From: Rhizobiaceae bacterium CPCC 101076
GTDB lineage: Bacteria; Pseudomonadota; Alphaproteobacteria; Rhizobiales; Methylopilaceae
DNA: 64,000 nucleotides
Direction of reading: 5' to 3'
NCBI GenBank assembly: GCA_003347645.1
Contig: QDFX01000003.1
Span: 124,001-188,000, forward strand
Part shown: positions 17,135 to 26,755 of the stretch, piece after piece
Layout of the letters: every line of letters starts with the position of its first letter
Numbering within the stretch: the stretch's first letter is position 1
Made by a program: the position numbers and the translations under genes
The notes under the pieces: model-generated
What the model was told of the DNA's origin: nothing
The model's database searches: none
The model's input: the letters and a program-made list of their open reading frames with translations, nothing else

Positions 17135-19455
17135 GCACCTCCCTCAATCGCATCGCGACCGGCGTCCATACCAGCCTCTCGCATGAGAGCGCGAACGGCC
17201 ACGTCACCGGCTCGGCGATCTATCTCGACGACATGCCGCTGCCATCCGGCGCGCTTCATGCCGCCGTGCTGCTCAGTCCGCATGCGCATGCGCGGATTAA
17301 GAGCATCGACGTGACGAAGGCCGAGAAGGCTCCAGGCGTGATCGCGGTCGTCACGGCACAGGACATACCGGGTCACAATGATATCGGCCCTATCGGCAAG
17401 AACGAGCCCATACTCGCGCCCGGGCTGGTCGAATATGCCGGCCAGATCGTGGCCGCCGTCGCAGCCCGGACGCTCGATCAGGCGCGCGCGGCAGTAAAGC
17501 TGATCGAGGTCGAATACGAAGTTCTGCCGGCGATCCTCGATCTGGCCGAGGCGGTCGAGAACAAGCTGCTCGTGGCGAATGAAATCCACATCGAGCGCGG
17601 AGCGGTCGACGACACGCTGGCTGCCGCCACACATCGACTGAACGGTGAGGCGCGCTGCGGCGGGCAGGACCATTTCTATCTGGAGGGTCAGATCGCCATT
17701 GCCGTACCGGGCGAGGGGATCGACATGCAGGTCTATTCCTCGACCCAGCATCCGACCGAGGTGCAGCACGGCGTCGCCCATCTCCTCGGCGTGCCGTACT
17801 CGCAGATCACCTGTGAGGTACGCCGCATGGGCGGAGCGTTCGGCGGCAAGGAAAGCCAGGCGACGATCATCGCCGGCATCGCCGCCGTTCTGGCCCACCA
17901 TTGCCGCAAGCCGGTGAAGCTTCGCCTTCCGCGCGACGTCGACATGCTCGCCACCGGCAAAAGGCACGATTTCCTGTTCCGCTACGATGTCGGCTTCGAT
18001 GGCGAGGGGCGCATCCTCGCGCTCGATCTACTGCTGGCCGCGAACGGCGGCAGCGTGATGGATCTGACCCCGCCCGTGCTGAGCCGTGCGCTCTGTCACG
18101 CCGACAATTGTTATTACCTGCCGGTCGTCCGGCTGCACGGCATGCCGTGCAAGACCAACACCGTCTCGAACACGGCGTTCCGCGGTTTCGGCGGGCCGCA
18201 GGGCATGTTGGCAATAGAGAACGTGATCGACGAGATCGCCCGGCATCTGGGCGTCGGCGTGGACGAGGTCCGGCGGAGCAATTTCTACGGCGTAGGCGAA
18301 CGGGACGTGACCCCGTACGGCCAGGTCGTCCACGACAACATCATCGCCGAGGTTATGGCCGAGCTCGACGCGGCCAAGAATCTCGCCGATTGGCGGGCTG
18401 ATATCGACGCCTTCAATGAGACGAGTCCTGTCATCAAGAAGGGTCTCGCGACGATGCCAATCAAGTTCGGCATCTCGTTCAACAAGCCGGAGCTGAACCA
18501 GGCCGGCTCGCTGATTCATGTTTATGTCGACGGGTCGGTCCATCTGAACCATGGCGGCACCGAGATGGGACAGGGGCTCTACACCAAGGTCGCGCAGGTC
18601 GTCGCGGAGACATTCCAGATCGATCTCGACATGGTGCGTGTTACGGCGACCTCTACCGGCAAGGTGCCGAACACCTCGCCGACCGCCGCGTCATCCGGCT
18701 CCGATCTCAATGGAATGGCGGCGCTGAACGCCGCGACGATCATCAAGGAGCGCATGACCAAGGTGGCGGCGAAGCATTTTGACGTGCCGGCCAAGGACAT
18801 CGTGTTCGCCGACAACCGCATCCATGCGGGCAATCGCTCGATCTCGTTCAAGGAATTGGCCGAGATGAGCTGGCAGCAGCGCGAGCAGCTATCGGCCGCC
18901 GGCTATTACAAGACGCCCGGCATCAGCTGGGACTTCAAGACGAACAGCGGCACGCCATTCTACTACTACGCCTATGGCGCTGCCGCCTCCGAGGTCGCGG
19001 TCGATATGCTGACCGGCGAGACGCGCGTGCTCCGCACCGAGATCGTCCACGATGCCGGCAAATCGCTGAATCCGGCGATCGATCTCGGCCAGATCGAGGG
19101 CGCCTTCGTGCAGGGCATGGGCTGGCTGACCTGCGAGGAACTGGTCTGGGACAAGGAAGGGCGGCTCAGGACCCACGGTCCGTCGACCTACAAGATTCCC
19201 GGCAGCCGCGACGTGCCGAAAGTGCTCAATGTCCGCTTGCTCGACCAGCCGAACCGCAAGCCTACGATATTCCGGTCCAAGGCGATCGGCGAGCCGCCGT
19301 TCATGCTGGCGATCTCGGTCTGGCTTGCGATCCGTGACGCGATCTCCAGCCTGAGTGGCCATCGCCTCGCGGCCCGACTCGACGCTCCGGCAACCAATGA
19401 GAAAGTCCTCGCCGCCGCGGAGGACATGAAGGCACGACTGGCGGGCACTGCATGA
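17131..19455 (+). CDS. xdhB: xanthine dehydrogenase molybdopterin-binding subunit
   Basis: 774-residue catalytic subunit oxidising hypoxanthine and xanthine to urate. Cofactor-binding motifs include MGGAFGGKESQ and RGFGGPQG, and the catalytic glutamate lies in AIGEPPFMLA near the C-terminus. The start is the GTG at 17131, overlapping the xdhA stop; it opens the family N-terminus and the longer upstream frame is only an overlap into xdhA. The bipartite A/B organisation matches Rhodobacter-type enzymes. Its activity depends on XdhC in the same operon. Confidence 0.95.
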   Translation: MSTSLNRIATGVHTSLSHESANGHVTGSAIYLDDMPLPSGALHAAVLLSPHAHARIKSIDVTKAEKAPGVIAVVTAQDIPGHNDIGPIGKNEPILAPGLVEYAGQIVAAVAARTLDQARAAVKLIEVEYEVLPAILDLAEAVENKLLVANEIHIERGAVDDTLAAATHRLNGEARCGGQDHFYLEGQIAIAVPGEGIDMQVYSSTQHPTEVQHGVAHLLGVPYSQITCEVRRMGGAFGGKESQATIIAGIAAVLAHHCRKPVKLRLPRDVDMLATGKRHDFLFRYDVGFDGEGRILALDLLLAANGGSVMDLTPPVLSRALCHADNCYYLPVVRLHGMPCKTNTVSNTAFRGFGGPQGMLAIENVIDEIARHLGVGVDEVRRSNFYGVGERDVTPYGQVVHDNIIAEVMAELDAAKNLADWRADIDAFNETSPVIKKGLATMPIKFGISFNKPELNQAGSLIHVYVDGSVHLNHGGTEMGQGLYTKVAQVVAETFQIDLDMVRVTATSTGKVPNTSPTAASSGSDLNGMAALNAATIIKERMTKVAAKHFDVPAKDIVFADNRIHAGNRSISFKELAEMSWQQREQLSAAGYYKTPGISWDFKTNSGTPFYYYAYGAAASEVAVDMLTGETRVLRTEIVHDAGKSLNPAIDLGQIEGAFVQGMGWLTCEELVWDKEGRLRTHGPSTYKIPGSRDVPKVLNVRLLDQPNRKPTIFRSKAIGEPPFMLAISVWLAIRDAISSLSGHRLAARLDAPATNEKVLAAAEDMKARLAGTA

Positions 19456-20651
19456 CGATCCTCATCGTCATGCAGGATTGGCTCGGCATGATGGTGCGCT
19501 GGCTGCACGTCGTCACCGGCATCGCCTGGATCGGCTCCAGCTTTTACTTCATCGCGCTGGATCTCAGCCTGAAACCGCGCGAGGGGCAGGCGCCCGGGAT
19601 CAAGGGCGAGACCTGGCAAGTCCATGGCGGCGGCTTCTACCGGATGATCAAGTTTCTGGTCGCGCCGAGCGAGATGCCGGACGAGCTGACCTGGTTCAAA
19701 TGGGAGGCCTATGCGACCTGGCTGTCGGGTTTCGCACTGCTCGTCATCGTCTACTACTGGAACGCCGAGCTGTTCCTGAAAGGCGAGAATTCGGAGCTGA
19801 CGACAGGCGGGGCGGTCGCGCTCAGCCTTGCGGGGCTCGCCGGAGGTTTCGCGGCCTACGAAGCACTTTGCCGGTCGCCGCTAAGGCATAGCCAGCTCGC
19901 CGTCGGCGTCGTGCTGTATGTCGCGCTCGTCCTGTTCGGCTTGTTCTACACCCATGTCTTCACCGGGCGCGGTGCGTTCATCCAGATCGGGGCGCTGATC
20001 GGTACGATCATGGTCGCGAACGTCTTCGTCGTCATTATCCCGAACCAGAAGATCATCGTCGCCGAACTCATCGCGGGCCGCACTCCTGACCCCAAGCTCG
20101 GCGATCAGGGAAAACTCAGATCGGTCCACAACAACTACCTGACGCTGCCGGTCATCCTGCTGATGATCTCGAACCATTACCCGCTGCTGCATTCGACCGA
20201 ATACAGCTGGCTGATCCTGGCGCTGATCCTCGCGCTCGGTCCGGTCATCCGGCATTTCTTCAATTCGCGGCATGCGGGCCAAGGCAGTCCGTGGTGGACC
20301 TGGCTGGTGGCCGGGATGATCCTCATCGCGATCGGCTGGCTGTCGGATCAGGGGCGGCTTGATCTGGAGAGCAGCGCGCTGCCACCGACGTCCGATTTCG
20401 CCGAGGTCCAGAACCTCGTCATGGGTCGCTGCAGCATGTGCCATTCCGACAAGCCAAATTTCCCCGGGATTACCCATCCTCCACGTGATGTGAGGCTCGA
20501 TACGCCAGAGCGCATCCACGCCCATGCCGCCGCTATCGGCCTTCAGGCCGCATGGTCGCGCAATATGCCGCCGTCAAATGTCACCGGCATGCTCGACGAG
20601 GAGCGCGCCCAGCTTGCGGCGTGGCTGAAGGCCGGGGCACCATCGCAGTGA
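19452..20651 (+). CDS. puuD: membrane urate hydroxylase with C-terminal cytochrome c domain
   Basis: 399-residue integral membrane enzyme oxidising urate to 5-hydroxyisourate, replacing soluble uricase. About eight hydrophobic spans start with RWLHVVTGIAWIGSSFYFIA. The last 80 residues are a cytochrome c domain with the haem motif CSMCH near residue 326 and a distal MPPSN methionine, so electrons should pass to the respiratory chain instead of making peroxide. The start overlaps the xdhB stop (ATGA) and the stop overlaps the next start (TGATG). Confidence 0.93.
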   Translation: MTILIVMQDWLGMMVRWLHVVTGIAWIGSSFYFIALDLSLKPREGQAPGIKGETWQVHGGGFYRMIKFLVAPSEMPDELTWFKWEAYATWLSGFALLVIVYYWNAELFLKGENSELTTGGAVALSLAGLAGGFAAYEALCRSPLRHSQLAVGVVLYVALVLFGLFYTHVFTGRGAFIQIGALIGTIMVANVFVVIIPNQKIIVAELIAGRTPDPKLGDQGKLRSVHNNYLTLPVILLMISNHYPLLHSTEYSWLILALILALGPVIRHFFNSRHAGQGSPWWTWLVAGMILIAIGWLSDQGRLDLESSALPPTSDFAEVQNLVMGRCSMCHSDKPNFPGITHPPRDVRLDTPERIHAHAAAIGLQAAWSRNMPPSNVTGMLDEERAQLAAWLKAGAPSQ

Positions 20652-21532
20652 TGACCAAGATAGCGCTTGAAGACCTGAATGCCGCTCCCAGGGACGCCTT
20701 CGTCCGCTTCCTTGGCGGCATTTTCGAGCATTCATCATGGATAGCGGAAGCGGCGGCCGCGAAACGCCCATTTGCGACCGTCGCGGAGCTGTTCGCCGCT
20801 ATGAGGTCCGCGGTCCACGAAGCCGATGCGAATACCCGCTTCGCTCTCGTTACCGGCCATCCGGATCTTGCCGGCAAGGCGGCGCGAGCCGGCAAACTCT
20901 CGGCCGAGAGCGCAGAGGAGCAGAAGGGCCTGGGAGTTGGCGATTTCTCCGAGGCTGAGTTCGCGCGCTTTCAGCAATTGAACCATGCGTATCGGGAACG
21001 CTTCGGCTTTCTCTTCATCATCTGCGTTCGCCGCCACACCAAGGATTCCGTTCTTCGCCAGTTCGAGAAGCGGCTGAAGAACAGCCGTGACGAAGAACTC
21101 GCGACCGCGCTGAAGGAAATCGAGAGGATCGCGGCGCTTCGGCTCGACGCGCTGGTCGAGGCTCCTGACCGCCTTCCGGTATACGGTCACATCTCGACCC
21201 ACGTCCTGGATACGCATGGCGGCAGGCCGGCCGAAGGCGTCGCGGTCGAACTCGTCGAGATACGCGACAGCGGCAAGCCCCGGCTCATAACCCAGGCGGT
21301 GACGAATGCGGACGGGCGGACATCCGAGCCGATGTTCAGCGGTCAGCCGATCGCCATTGGCACCTACGAACTCCGCTTCGACATCGGCGCCTATTTCGCG
21401 AGGCTGAACCTGGCCGATCCGCCGTTCCTGACACGGGTGCCGGTGCGCTTCTCCGTCTCCGCACCGGAAGGTCGCTACCACGTACCACTGGTCGTCACTC
21501 CCTGGAGTTACTCGACCTATCGTGGCAGCTGA
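20651..21532 (+). CDS. uraD-uraH: bifunctional OHCU decarboxylase / hydroxyisourate hydrolase fusion
   Basis: 293-residue fusion. Residues 1-165 are UraD, the OHCU decarboxylase: LEDLNAAPRDAFVRFLGGIF, the catalytic His in GHPDLAGKAA, and FGFLFIICVR. Residues from about 178 are the transthyretin-like 5-hydroxyisourate hydrolase: YGHISTHVLDTHGG and the diagnostic YRGS C-terminus. It takes the unstable PuuD product to S-allantoin in two steps. Domain order is opposite to reaction order. The upstream open frame to 20552 lies inside puuD and is rejected in favour of the overlapping ATG. Confidence 0.93.
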   Translation: MTKIALEDLNAAPRDAFVRFLGGIFEHSSWIAEAAAAKRPFATVAELFAAMRSAVHEADANTRFALVTGHPDLAGKAARAGKLSAESAEEQKGLGVGDFSEAEFARFQQLNHAYRERFGFLFIICVRRHTKDSVLRQFEKRLKNSRDEELATALKEIERIAALRLDALVEAPDRLPVYGHISTHVLDTHGGRPAEGVAVELVEIRDSGKPRLITQAVTNADGRTSEPMFSGQPIAIGTYELRFDIGAYFARLNLADPPFLTRVPVRFSVSAPEGRYHVPLVVTPWSYSTYRGS

Positions 21533-21555
21533 TTGTGGGGCAGAGAGAAATCCGT

Positions 21556-21585
21556 CTGAGGGAGAACGAACTTCAACGCCCTCAG
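21556..21585 (+). terminator. weak inverted repeat after the purine operon
   Basis: CTGAGGG and CCCTCAG separated by 16 bases, 23 bases beyond the last stop of the purine operon. No T-tract follows, so termination is only a possibility. Confidence 0.3.
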
Positions 21586-21806
21586 CGCGTTAGTATTCTG
21601 CCACCCGAAAAACAATCGGGCTGGGTGCTCGAACGTCAGGGCATCGAGAGGGTGGTGCGGGTCGTCTCTACAAGAGTCGCTCGTTGAATGGCGGCAAAGA
21701 GGTATGTCGACACTGCATATCCCGTCGCTGCCAACAATGCCCCGAATGCGGCTGGATGTCGCAGGTTTTTGTGCTAGGCTGACGACCTAACAAGAAGGAG
21801 CCGAAC

Positions 21807-21905
21807 ATGGCTTGGGAAACGCCGGTTATCGTGGAAACCTCCTGCGGTCTTGAAGTGACCGCTTACGCGCCTGCCGAAGGCATCGAAGGCGACGGCGAGT
21901 TCTGA
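21807..21905 (+). CDS. pqqA: PqqA, PQQ precursor peptide
   Basis: 32-residue ribosomally made peptide whose Glu and Tyr become the PQQ skeleton. The sequence starts MAWETPVIVETSCGLEV and carries Glu16 and Tyr20 in the required E-x3-Y spacing (EVTAY). A strong site AAGGAG ends six bases before the ATG. The gene sits directly ahead of pqqB, as in other clusters. The 270-base spacer before it should contain the cluster promoter. Confidence 0.96.
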   Translation: MAWETPVIVETSCGLEVTAYAPAEGIEGDGEF

Positions 21906-21914
21906 TCGCTTCAT

Positions 21915-22805
21915 TTGAAGGCGATTGTTCTCGGAGCAGCGGCCGGCGGTGGTTTCCCGCAATGGAACTGCCGCTGTGCCGTTTGCGCGCTCGCGTGGGC
22001 CGGTGACGAGCGGGTCAAGCCCGCAACGCAATCGAGCCTGGCGATCAGCACCGATGGCGCGTTCTGGCTTCTGCTGAACGCCTCGCCGGATATCGGCGCA
22101 CAGCTGAGAGCGACCCCGGCGCTTTGGCCCCGGGGTGAGCGGGAGTCTCCGATCACGGCCGTGGCGCTGACGAATGCCGATATCGATCATATCGGCGGAC
22201 TGCTGACGCTCCGGGAACGCCAGGCCTTTTCGATCTTCGCGATGAAACAGGTGCACGCAGCGCTGACGATGAATCCGATGTTCTCGGTGCTGTCGGCGCC
22301 TGTGCGCATGGAGGTGTACTCGGGTGTGCCCTTTCGTGCACTTGAGGGCCTGGAATGTGCACTCGTGGCCGTACCGGGTAAGGTCGCGTTGTTTCTCGAA
22401 GGCGAGTCCCCGAAGCTGGCGTCGGACGAGGGCGATACGGCCGCGGCTTTCGTCAGCGACGGTAACAAGACGCTCGCCTACGTTCCTGGCTGTGCTTCGC
22501 TGACCGACAGGCTGATCGACCGGCTGTCGGGAGCCGACGCCGTATTGTTCGACGGCACGCTTTTCAACGACGACGAGATGATCCGGGCCGGTGTTGGCGA
22601 GAAGACCGGTCGGCGCATGGGGCATTTGCCGATCGCGGGCGAGGGCGGTTCGCTGGAGATTCTTTCAAGACTGCCTGTCGCTCGCAAAATCTACATCCAT
22701 ATCAACAATACCAATCCTGTCTGGATCGACGGGTCGCCGGAACGGCGCGAGGTCGAGGCAGCCGGAGTCGAGATTGCCTATGACGGCATGGAGATCGTGC
22801 TGTGA
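21915..22805 (+). CDS. pqqB: PqqB, PQQ biosynthesis metallo-hydrolase
   Basis: 296-residue metallo-beta-lactamase-fold protein proposed to hydroxylate the tyrosine ring of the crosslinked PqqA peptide. The family N-terminus MKAIVLGAAAGGGFPQWNC and the metal-site segment LTNADIDHIGGLLTLR are present, as is IHINNTNPVW near the end. The start is TTG, nine bases after the pqqA stop, because no ATG or GTG fits the conserved N-terminus and no good ribosome site is visible; translation may depend on pqqA. Confidence 0.93.
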   Translation: MKAIVLGAAAGGGFPQWNCRCAVCALAWAGDERVKPATQSSLAISTDGAFWLLLNASPDIGAQLRATPALWPRGERESPITAVALTNADIDHIGGLLTLRERQAFSIFAMKQVHAALTMNPMFSVLSAPVRMEVYSGVPFRALEGLECALVAVPGKVALFLEGESPKLASDEGDTAAAFVSDGNKTLAYVPGCASLTDRLIDRLSGADAVLFDGTLFNDDEMIRAGVGEKTGRRMGHLPIAGEGGSLEILSRLPVARKIYIHINNTNPVWIDGSPERREVEAAGVEIAYDGMEIVL

Positions 22806-23536
22806 CGACATTGCTCTCGCCGGACGAACTCCATCAGCGCCTGCTTTCCGTCGGCGCCGAGCGCTACCACGACAAGCATCCGTTCCACCGGCGCCTGCAT
22901 GAGGGCCGTTGCAGTCGCGGGCAGGTCCAGGCCTGGGCGCTGAACCGCTTCTATTACCAGGCCCATATCCCGGTGAAGGATGCGGCTTTGATCGCTCGCA
23001 TGGACGATTCCGCGCTTCGGCGGGCATGGCGTCAGCGGCTGATCGACCATGACGGCGCCGAGGCGGGCGATGGTGGTGTCGAACGGTGGCTGCGTCTGGC
23101 GGAAGGCGTCGGTCTGGATCGCGGGGATGTGGCAGCCCATCGCGGCGTGCTGGCCGGCACGAAATTCGCAGTCGAAGCCTACGTCCATTTCGTCAGCGAG
23201 CGGTCGCTTCTTGAGGCGATCGCCTCGTCGCTCACCGAACTGTTCTCTCCGGCGATCATCCAGAACCGCGTCCAGGGCATGCTGGCGCACTACGATTTCG
23301 TCAGCACGGAGACGCTCGCTTATTTCACTGCCCGTCCGAGCCAGGCCAAACGTGATGTCGAGGTCGCGCTCGACTACGTGACGAGAAATGCCCGCACGCC
23401 GGACCAGCAGCAGGCTGTCGTCGCCGCATTGGTCTTCAAATGCGATGTCCTGTGGTCGATGCTCGATGCGCTCCACTACGCCTATGTCGAGCCCGGAAAT
23501 CTGCCTCCCGGCGCCTTCATTCCGGAGGCATCATGA
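22802..23536 (+). CDS. pqqC: PqqC, pyrroloquinoline-quinone synthase
   Basis: 244-residue cofactor-free oxidase catalysing ring closure and the final eight-electron oxidation to PQQ. Characteristic stretches are YHDKHPFHRRLHEGRCSRGQ near the N-terminus, NRFYYQAHIPVKDAAL, and YVHFVSERSLLEAIASSLTE. The GTG start overlaps the pqqB stop by four bases. Length and order match pqqABCDE clusters of methylotrophs. Here PqqC and PqqD are separate proteins rather than the fusion seen in some Methylobacterium. Confidence 0.95.
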   Translation: MTTLLSPDELHQRLLSVGAERYHDKHPFHRRLHEGRCSRGQVQAWALNRFYYQAHIPVKDAALIARMDDSALRRAWRQRLIDHDGAEAGDGGVERWLRLAEGVGLDRGDVAAHRGVLAGTKFAVEAYVHFVSERSLLEAIASSLTELFSPAIIQNRVQGMLAHYDFVSTETLAYFTARPSQAKRDVEVALDYVTRNARTPDQQQAVVAALVFKCDVLWSMLDALHYAYVEPGNLPPGAFIPEAS

Positions 23537-23814
23537 CCGCTTTGGCCGAAGACATCATCCCGCGCTTCGCACGAGGCGTCCGGCTTCGGGAAGACCCGGT
23601 CCGCGGGGGTTGGAGCCTGCTTGCACCGGAACGCGTGCTGACGCCGAACCCGGTCGCGGTCGAGGTGCTCAAGCTCTGTGATGGCAACAGGAGCCTGTCG
23701 GAGATCGTCGACGAACTCGCCGCACGCTTCTCCGTCGATCGCGCACGCATTGAAGCCGACGTCGAGGCCCTGCTCGCCGACCTGCGCGCCAAACGAATGG
23801 TGGAACTGCTATGA
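23533..23814 (+). CDS. pqqD: PqqD, PqqA-binding chaperone
   Basis: 93-residue peptide-recognition protein (RRE fold) that presents PqqA to PqqE. It shows [20 protein letters not shown] and the helical C-terminus that ends KRMVELL. The ATG overlaps the pqqC stop as ATGA and its own stop overlaps the pqqE start the same way, consistent with coupled synthesis of an interacting pair. Confidence 0.94.
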   Translation: MTALAEDIIPRFARGVRLREDPVRGGWSLLAPERVLTPNPVAVEVLKLCDGNRSLSEIVDELAARFSVDRARIEADVEALLADLRAKRMVELL

Positions 23815-24926
23815 CCGCGCCTCCGCCACTCGCGATGCTGGCGGAACTGACGCACCGCTGCCCGCTGTCGTGTCCCTATTGCTCCAACCCGCTCGAACTC
23901 GACAAACGTTCGGACGAACTCGACACCGGGACCTGGGTCCGGGTCTTCGAGGAAGCGGCCGCGATCGGTGTGATCCATCTGCACCTGTCCGGCGGCGAGC
24001 CGGGAGCGCGGCGCGATCTGGCCGACCTGGTGCGCGGAGCGGCGGGGGCGGGGCTCTATACGAACCTCATCACGTCCGGCATCGGTCTCGACCGGCCGCG
24101 GCTGGAAGCGATCGCGGAAGCCGGCCTCGATCATGTCCAGCTTTCGATTCAGGATGTCGACGAAGCCGCGGCCGACCGTGTCGCCGGTCTGGCAGGCTCG
24201 CATCGCAGGAAGCGCGACTTCGCCCGCATGGTCGGCGAAATCGGTCTTCCGCTCACCATCAACTGCGTCATCCATCGCGAAAACGTCGCCCGCGCCGGAG
24301 ACATGGTTCATGAAGCCGTCAGCATGGGCGCGCGACGAGTGGAGGTCGCGCATGCCCAGTATTACGGCTGGGGTCTGCAGAACCGCGCCGCGCTGATGCC
24401 GGACCGTGAGGATGCGCTTGCTGCCGGTGAGACCGTGGAACGGCTTCGGGCCGAACTCGTCGGCACAATCGTGATCGACTACGTCCCGCCGGATCACTTC
24501 GCACGCTTTCCGAAGCCCTGTGTCAACGGCTGGGGACGGCAATCGCTGAACATCACGCCGCGCGGCCGCGTCCTGCCTTGCCATGCGGCCGAAAGCATTC
24601 CCGGTTTGGAATTCTGGAACGTGGCCGAGCATTCGTTGGCGGACGTCTGGCAGAACTCACCGGCGTTCAATGCCTTCCGCGGCACCGACTGGATGCAGGA
24701 ACCCTGCCGGAGCTGCGCGCGCAAGGAAGTGGATTTCGGCGGATGCCGCTGCCAGGCCATGGCGCTGGCGGGAGATCCGCGTGCCACCGATCCCGTCTGC
24801 AGCTACTCGCCGCTGCATCATCTGGTCCGCGAGATTACGGGCGGGACCCATGAAGGTGAGGGATGGACGCCCCGAGGTCGTGAGCAAAGAGCAAAAGACG
24901 AGCCGATTCCGCTACCAGTATCCTAA
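23811..24926 (+). CDS. pqqE: PqqE, radical SAM PqqA crosslinking enzyme
   Basis: 371-residue radical SAM/SPASM enzyme that forms the C-C bond between Glu and Tyr of PqqA. The SAM cluster motif is CPLSCPYC near residue 19, followed by [19 protein letters not shown] auxiliary cluster ligands lie in the last third: the CH of [26 protein letters not shown], and a late Cys before SYSPLHH. The chain ends in a charged tail. No pqqF/pqqG peptidase follows; it must be elsewhere. Confidence 0.95.
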   Translation: MTAPPPLAMLAELTHRCPLSCPYCSNPLELDKRSDELDTGTWVRVFEEAAAIGVIHLHLSGGEPGARRDLADLVRGAAGAGLYTNLITSGIGLDRPRLEAIAEAGLDHVQLSIQDVDEAAADRVAGLAGSHRRKRDFARMVGEIGLPLTINCVIHRENVARAGDMVHEAVSMGARRVEVAHAQYYGWGLQNRAALMPDREDALAAGETVERLRAELVGTIVIDYVPPDHFARFPKPCVNGWGRQSLNITPRGRVLPCHAAESIPGLEFWNVAEHSLADVWQNSPAFNAFRGTDWMQEPCRSCARKEVDFGGCRCQAMALAGDPRATDPVCSYSPLHHLVREITGGTHEGEGWTPRGREQRAKDEPIPLPVS

Positions 24927-24940
24927 TCAGGGGCTTGCCC

Positions 24941-26677
24941 TCACGAACTGAAAAGCAACCGATCCCGTTGTTTGATGTGGCCTGGCAGATAGGCCTCCTT
25001 GAACCAGGTTTTCCCTCCCGGCGCGGGCGGTTTCGCGAGCTTCAAGACCTCGACCTTCTCGTCTGCCTCCCTGAGGGCGACCCGAAAATGAAAATGGTCG
25101 AATGTGCGTAGCGCCTCGACCGCATAGGCGGTAGCGACCCGGCCGTCCTCGATCATGATGAGGTGGTCGCCATTCTGCCGTTCGCCACCTGCAGCCATGT
25201 TCGACGAGCCGGTGAAAACCTTGGCATTGGGCGTATTGAAATCGGTCACGACGAATTTGTGATGCAACACGTTGGATCGGCTGTTGCCACCCGAGTAACT
25301 CGACCACTCGCTCGAAAACGGTTCGGGAGCCTCGCCGGCCAAATAGGCAAAAGACACCAAGCCGCGACTGCCATCGGGCTTGAAGACGGAAAGGCCTCCC
25401 TGTCGCTGCGAGATGCCATAGGAGAAGGTCGAGCGATGAACGAGCTCCTCCAGTGCCTCGCGAACACGGCCGGTCAGCTGATTCAGGAACACCATTGCGT
25501 AGAGGACGGAGCTCTCGGCCTGCTCAATGGCATCCGCCACGGGTGTCAGAGAGAGAAGCGGATCCTCGTGCGGCGAAACCGCGATCTTGACGGTGGGACC
25601 GCCGGTCGAAGTGCAATCGTGCCAGCTCTGGGACAGACTGTCGGCGCGAAATTTTCCGGCAGCACCCCGCTTGTCGATGAATTCGAAGTATCGGTCGAAC
25701 ACGTCCGCAAAAAGTCTGGTGACCTTCTGATCCCGGAAGACCAGAGTATTGTTGCTTTGAACGTACAGCCCCCGAAGGGTGAAGTTCGTCGATCCGCCCA
25801 GCGCCTTGAACGCGACCCCGTTGCGCTTCAGAATCAGAACCTTGTTGTGCTGCTGACGCTCGAAGTTGCCGCGCTTCACGGCAGCCCCCGCCGTAATTAG
25901 GCGCCGGCTTGCTTCGCTCTCGTTGGAATTCTCAAGGCCGTGACCGCCATGATCATCAACGACCGCACGGAGACGATTCTTGAGTGCCGCAAGCCTACGT
26001 ATGATTTCCGGCTCTCTGAGTTCATATAAGAGCGCATCGACCGTTATCTCGGTGTCTGCAATAGCTTCGTCGAGCAGTGCATAGATCGTTTCTCTACTTT
26101 CGAAACCGAGCCACTTGTACTCTGTTTGGCATCCAGCCATGTCGAAGTCGACGTCAGCCGGAGGAGCGGACGCAAGAGGCGGCAGGATGCTTTCCTGACA
26201 GGGAAATCTCTCTTTGTCGGCATAGGCCTGGGAGGAGGCATATCCGCGCGTAAAGCCGACGTCCACGATCCCGTCGATCGTTTCATGATCGAGATTGATC
26301 GCCGCTTCCGCCGATGTTCCTCGCCGGAGCGAGCCGTTCGAGTTCACATACATCGGCGTTGCGCGGTAGCGGTATTCGCCGCCCTTCGGCTCGAAGGGGA
26401 AGTGGATCCAGCGGAATTTCTGGATCGGCGCTTCGGTCGACGGCGCGCCTCGTTTCTTCTGCTCGTCGGTCAGGCCGTCATAGGAAAATTGCAGCCGGTT
26501 CCAGACCCGCTTCCAACTGCTCTCACCTGGTTCGCGGAATTCAAGCGCGAAGCCAACGAAGTCCTCGGTTGCCTTGGACTTGTCGAGATCAAACCCGACC
26601 AGACATTTGCGCTCACCGCGATGGAGCTTGATCGTGGTGCCGCCGTTCTCCTCCCGCTTCATGAAGTCGTTTGCCAT
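24941..26677 (-). CDS. phospholipase D-like protein
   Basis: 578-residue cytoplasmic protein with two PLD-type HKD motifs: QHNKVLILKRNG near residue 290 followed by GGSTNFT, and LHHKFVVTDFNT near residue 480 followed by TGSSNMAAGG. The first motif lacks the usual Asp, so that half-site may be altered. The first 190 residues form a distinct beta-rich region (GFALEFREPGESSWKRVW) with no domain I recognise. No signal peptide is present, which argues for an intracellular substrate (nucleic acid or lipid). It converges on pqqE and lies downstream of fdhD-tusA. Confidence 0.78.
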   Translation of the reverse strand: MANDFMKREENGGTTIKLHRGERKCLVGFDLDKSKATEDFVGFALEFREPGESSWKRVWNRLQFSYDGLTDEQKKRGAPSTEAPIQKFRWIHFPFEPKGGEYRYRATPMYVNSNGSLRRGTSAEAAINLDHETIDGIVDVGFTRGYASSQAYADKERFPCQESILPPLASAPPADVDFDMAGCQTEYKWLGFESRETIYALLDEAIADTEITVDALLYELREPEIIRRLAALKNRLRAVVDDHGGHGLENSNESEASRRLITAGAAVKRGNFERQQHNKVLILKRNGVAFKALGGSTNFTLRGLYVQSNNTLVFRDQKVTRLFADVFDRYFEFIDKRGAAGKFRADSLSQSWHDCTSTGGPTVKIAVSPHEDPLLSLTPVADAIEQAESSVLYAMVFLNQLTGRVREALEELVHRSTFSYGISQRQGGLSVFKPDGSRGLVSFAYLAGEAPEPFSSEWSSYSGGNSRSNVLHHKFVVTDFNTPNAKVFTGSSNMAAGGERQNGDHLIMIEDGRVATAYAVEALRTFDHFHFRVALREADEKVEVLKLAKPPAPGGKTWFKEAYLPGHIKQRDRLLFSS

Positions 26678-26755
26678 GGAGCCCCCACCGGTCGATGCAT
26701 CGCGACGGAACGAAAGCTGACTTGTGTTGCAGATTTATGCAACCGATGGGACACA

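Noticed and set aside
21661-21720. Sigma-70 promoter TTGAAT ... TATGTC ahead of pqqA
   Set aside because: The spacing is only about 13 bases and the boxes are weak, so it is not a credible promoter.
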